Shown here piece by piece: positions 6,337 to 7,118 of a stretch of DNA of 7,118 nucleotides. Location: the NCBI GenBank assembly GCA_018969455.1, contig JAGWYI010000215.1, positions 1 to 7,118 on the forward strand, in the 5' to 3' direction. Made by a program: the position numbers and the translations under genes. Origin of the DNA: Bacteroidota bacterium. GTDB lineage: Bacteria; Bacteroidota; Bacteroidia; Chitinophagales; Saprospiraceae. The notes beneath the pieces were generated by a model that was not told the origin of the DNA, did not search any database, and worked only from the letters and a program-made list of their open reading frames with translations. Every line of letters begins with the position of its first letter. Within the stretch, counting starts at the first letter, position 1.

Positions 6337-6918
6337 ACGTCGGAGAGGTCCCCCCTGCATACAGTGTGGCGCGAAAAGGGGGCGGTAAGAACTCAAAATC
6401 CATAATCCAATATGCGTTATCAGTTAACGGCCAGAGAATTACACCCACCACGTCGGAGAGGTCCCCCCCTGCAAACCCTATTGCGAAGAAGGGGGCAGCA
6501 AGCACTCAAAACACATAACCAAATATACGTTATCAGTTAACGGCCAGAGAATTACACCCACCACGTCGGAGAGGTCCCCCCCTGCAAACCCTATTACGCA
6601 GAAAAGGGCAGCAAGCACTCAAAACGCATAATCCAATATGCGTTATTAATTAACGGCCAGGAAATTACACCCACCACGTCGGAGAGGTCCCCCTCTGCAA
6701 ACCCTATTGCGCAAAAGAGGGCAATAAGAATTTAAAACGCACAACCCAATATACGTTATCAATTAACTGCCACGGAATTACACCCACCACGTCGGAGAGG
6801 TCCCCCCTGCATACAGTGTGGCGCGAAAAGGGGGCAGTAAGAACTCAAAACGCATAATCCAATATACGTTATTAATTAACGGCCACGGAATTACACCCAC
6901 CACGTCGGAGAGGTCCCC
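6337..6918. repeat. Tandem array: five 113-bp units plus a terminal 17-bp partial copy
   Basis: The core ACGTCGGAGAGGTCCCC occurs six times without a single change, at 6337, 6450, 6563, 6676, 6789 and 6902; every step is exactly 113 bp. Each of the five full units also ends with the unchanged string AATTACACCCACC, directly before the next core, so the invariant block at each inner junction is 30 bp. The rest of the unit varies. By my count units 1 and 5 differ at about 8 sites and units 2 and 3 at about 12. A 1-nt gain in the C-run is offset by a 1-nt loss further on, which keeps the length. Since 113 is not a multiple of three, this is not a coding repeat. Each unit contains a C-run/G-run hairpin, an 8-bp dyad at unit positions 61-82, and a GTTA/TAAC dyad. 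The structure changes in a pairing-preserving way, suggesting a structured RNA or DNA element. The function is unknown. Confidence 0.97.
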
Positions 6919-7047
6919 ACCCACACTTTTTGCACCAACAACCAGTCCCAACCGGTTTATACAGGACTTTTGAGTCAAATCCCCCGGCGACCAGGAATCT
7001 AATACAATATTATACTTTACGCCACCAGATTTTGTACATAACGATCT
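6919..7047. other. Right flank of the array, no gene recognised
   Basis: Homology to the repeat unit stops after 6918. The stretch contains the second copy of the 12-bp word CCCAACCGGTTT (6947-6958) and an AT-rich block around 7000-7018. No open frame with family-like content is seen. It may be the promoter region of a gene beyond the window, but no full promoter could be identified. Confidence 0.5.
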
Positions 7048-7108
7048 TTATAAATCATTATAAATCATCGAAATCCATCCTGATTTATCCACAAAATCCG
7101 GCAAATCC
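7048..7108. repeat. Short degenerate repeat with an AAATC(C/A) word about every 9-10 nt
   Basis: TTATAAATCA occurs twice in direct tandem (7048-7057 and 7058-7067). It is followed by AAATCC at 7071, a variant TTATCC at 7085, and AAATCC at 7094 and 7103. Most steps are 9-10 nt, with one of 14. It looks like a decayed short tandem repeat, and it may continue past the window edge. I believe similar ATCC-rich intergenic repeats occur in other Bacteroidota, but this is from memory and not checked. Confidence 0.6.
7085..7093 (+). promoter_or_regulatory. Perfect DnaA-box sequence TTATCCACA
   Basis: The 9-mer equals the high-affinity E. coli DnaA box (TTATNCACA consensus). A one-mismatch copy on the other strand is TGTACATAA at 7033-7041. 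Two boxes are too few to call an origin. The perfect box also sits inside the ATCC-rich short repeat, whose variant word TTATCC supplies most of it, so chance is a fair explanation. Confidence 0.3.
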
Positions 7109-7118
7109 TGGTATAAGT

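Noticed and set aside
6337..6918. CRISPR array (30-bp constant block with regular 83-bp intervals)
   Set aside because: The intervals are homologous to each other, not unique spacers, and are far too long; no cas gene is present. This is a tandem repeat.
6337..6918. Insertion sequence or MITE
   Set aside because: No transposase, no terminal inverted repeats at the array ends, and no short target duplication directly at the boundaries.
6778..6978. 66-codon open frame on the minus strand inside the array
   Set aside because: It runs through a repeat whose 113-bp period breaks reading frame from unit to unit, and the product resembles no family I know.

Overview
The window looks like chromosomal DNA of a Bacteroidota bacterium, perhaps of the Saprospiria/Chitinophagia type; the class is inferred and less certain. 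The reasons are: no Shine-Dalgarno sequence in front of any gene, a good Bacteroidota-type promoter (TTTG, 20 nt, TAnnTTTG) before the L25 gene, a standalone proline dehydrogenase of the roughly 390-residue Bacteroidota form, a two-domain L25/CTC ribosomal protein, and two short lipoprotein signal peptides.

Left part (68-3727, plus strand): shikimate dehydrogenase (aroE), proline dehydrogenase, ribosomal protein L25 (rplY/ctc) with its own promoter and a strong intrinsic terminator, and a lipoprotein M48 metallopeptidase with BepA/LoiP-like zinc motifs. These are housekeeping genes and do not form one pathway. aroE serves aromatic amino acid synthesis, PRODH serves proline catabolism, L25 binds 5S rRNA, and the M48 protein probably acts in envelope protein quality control.

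Middle part (3732-5990, minus strand): a two-gene unit with a 6-nt gap, made of a DUF3089 alpha/beta-hydrolase lipoprotein followed by xseA (exonuclease VII large subunit). It converges on the M48 gene with only 4 nt between the stop codons. xseB, the small-subunit gene, is not next to xseA.

Right part (5991-7118) has no convincing protein gene. It holds an 8-bp inverted repeat upstream of the hydrolase gene and then a tandem array of five 113-bp units closed by a sixth copy of a 17-bp core (6337-6918). The period is exactly 113 bp at every step. The sequence variation between units looks constrained by structure. One stem keeps pairing through a compensatory C-G to T-A change. A second stem pairs over all 8 positions in four of five units only if the minus strand is read as RNA (G.U wobbles), whereas the plus strand gives mismatches. 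This suggests a repeated structured RNA element read leftward, and it is the most interesting item here. Beyond the array are a decayed ATCC-rich short repeat and one perfect DnaA-box sequence.
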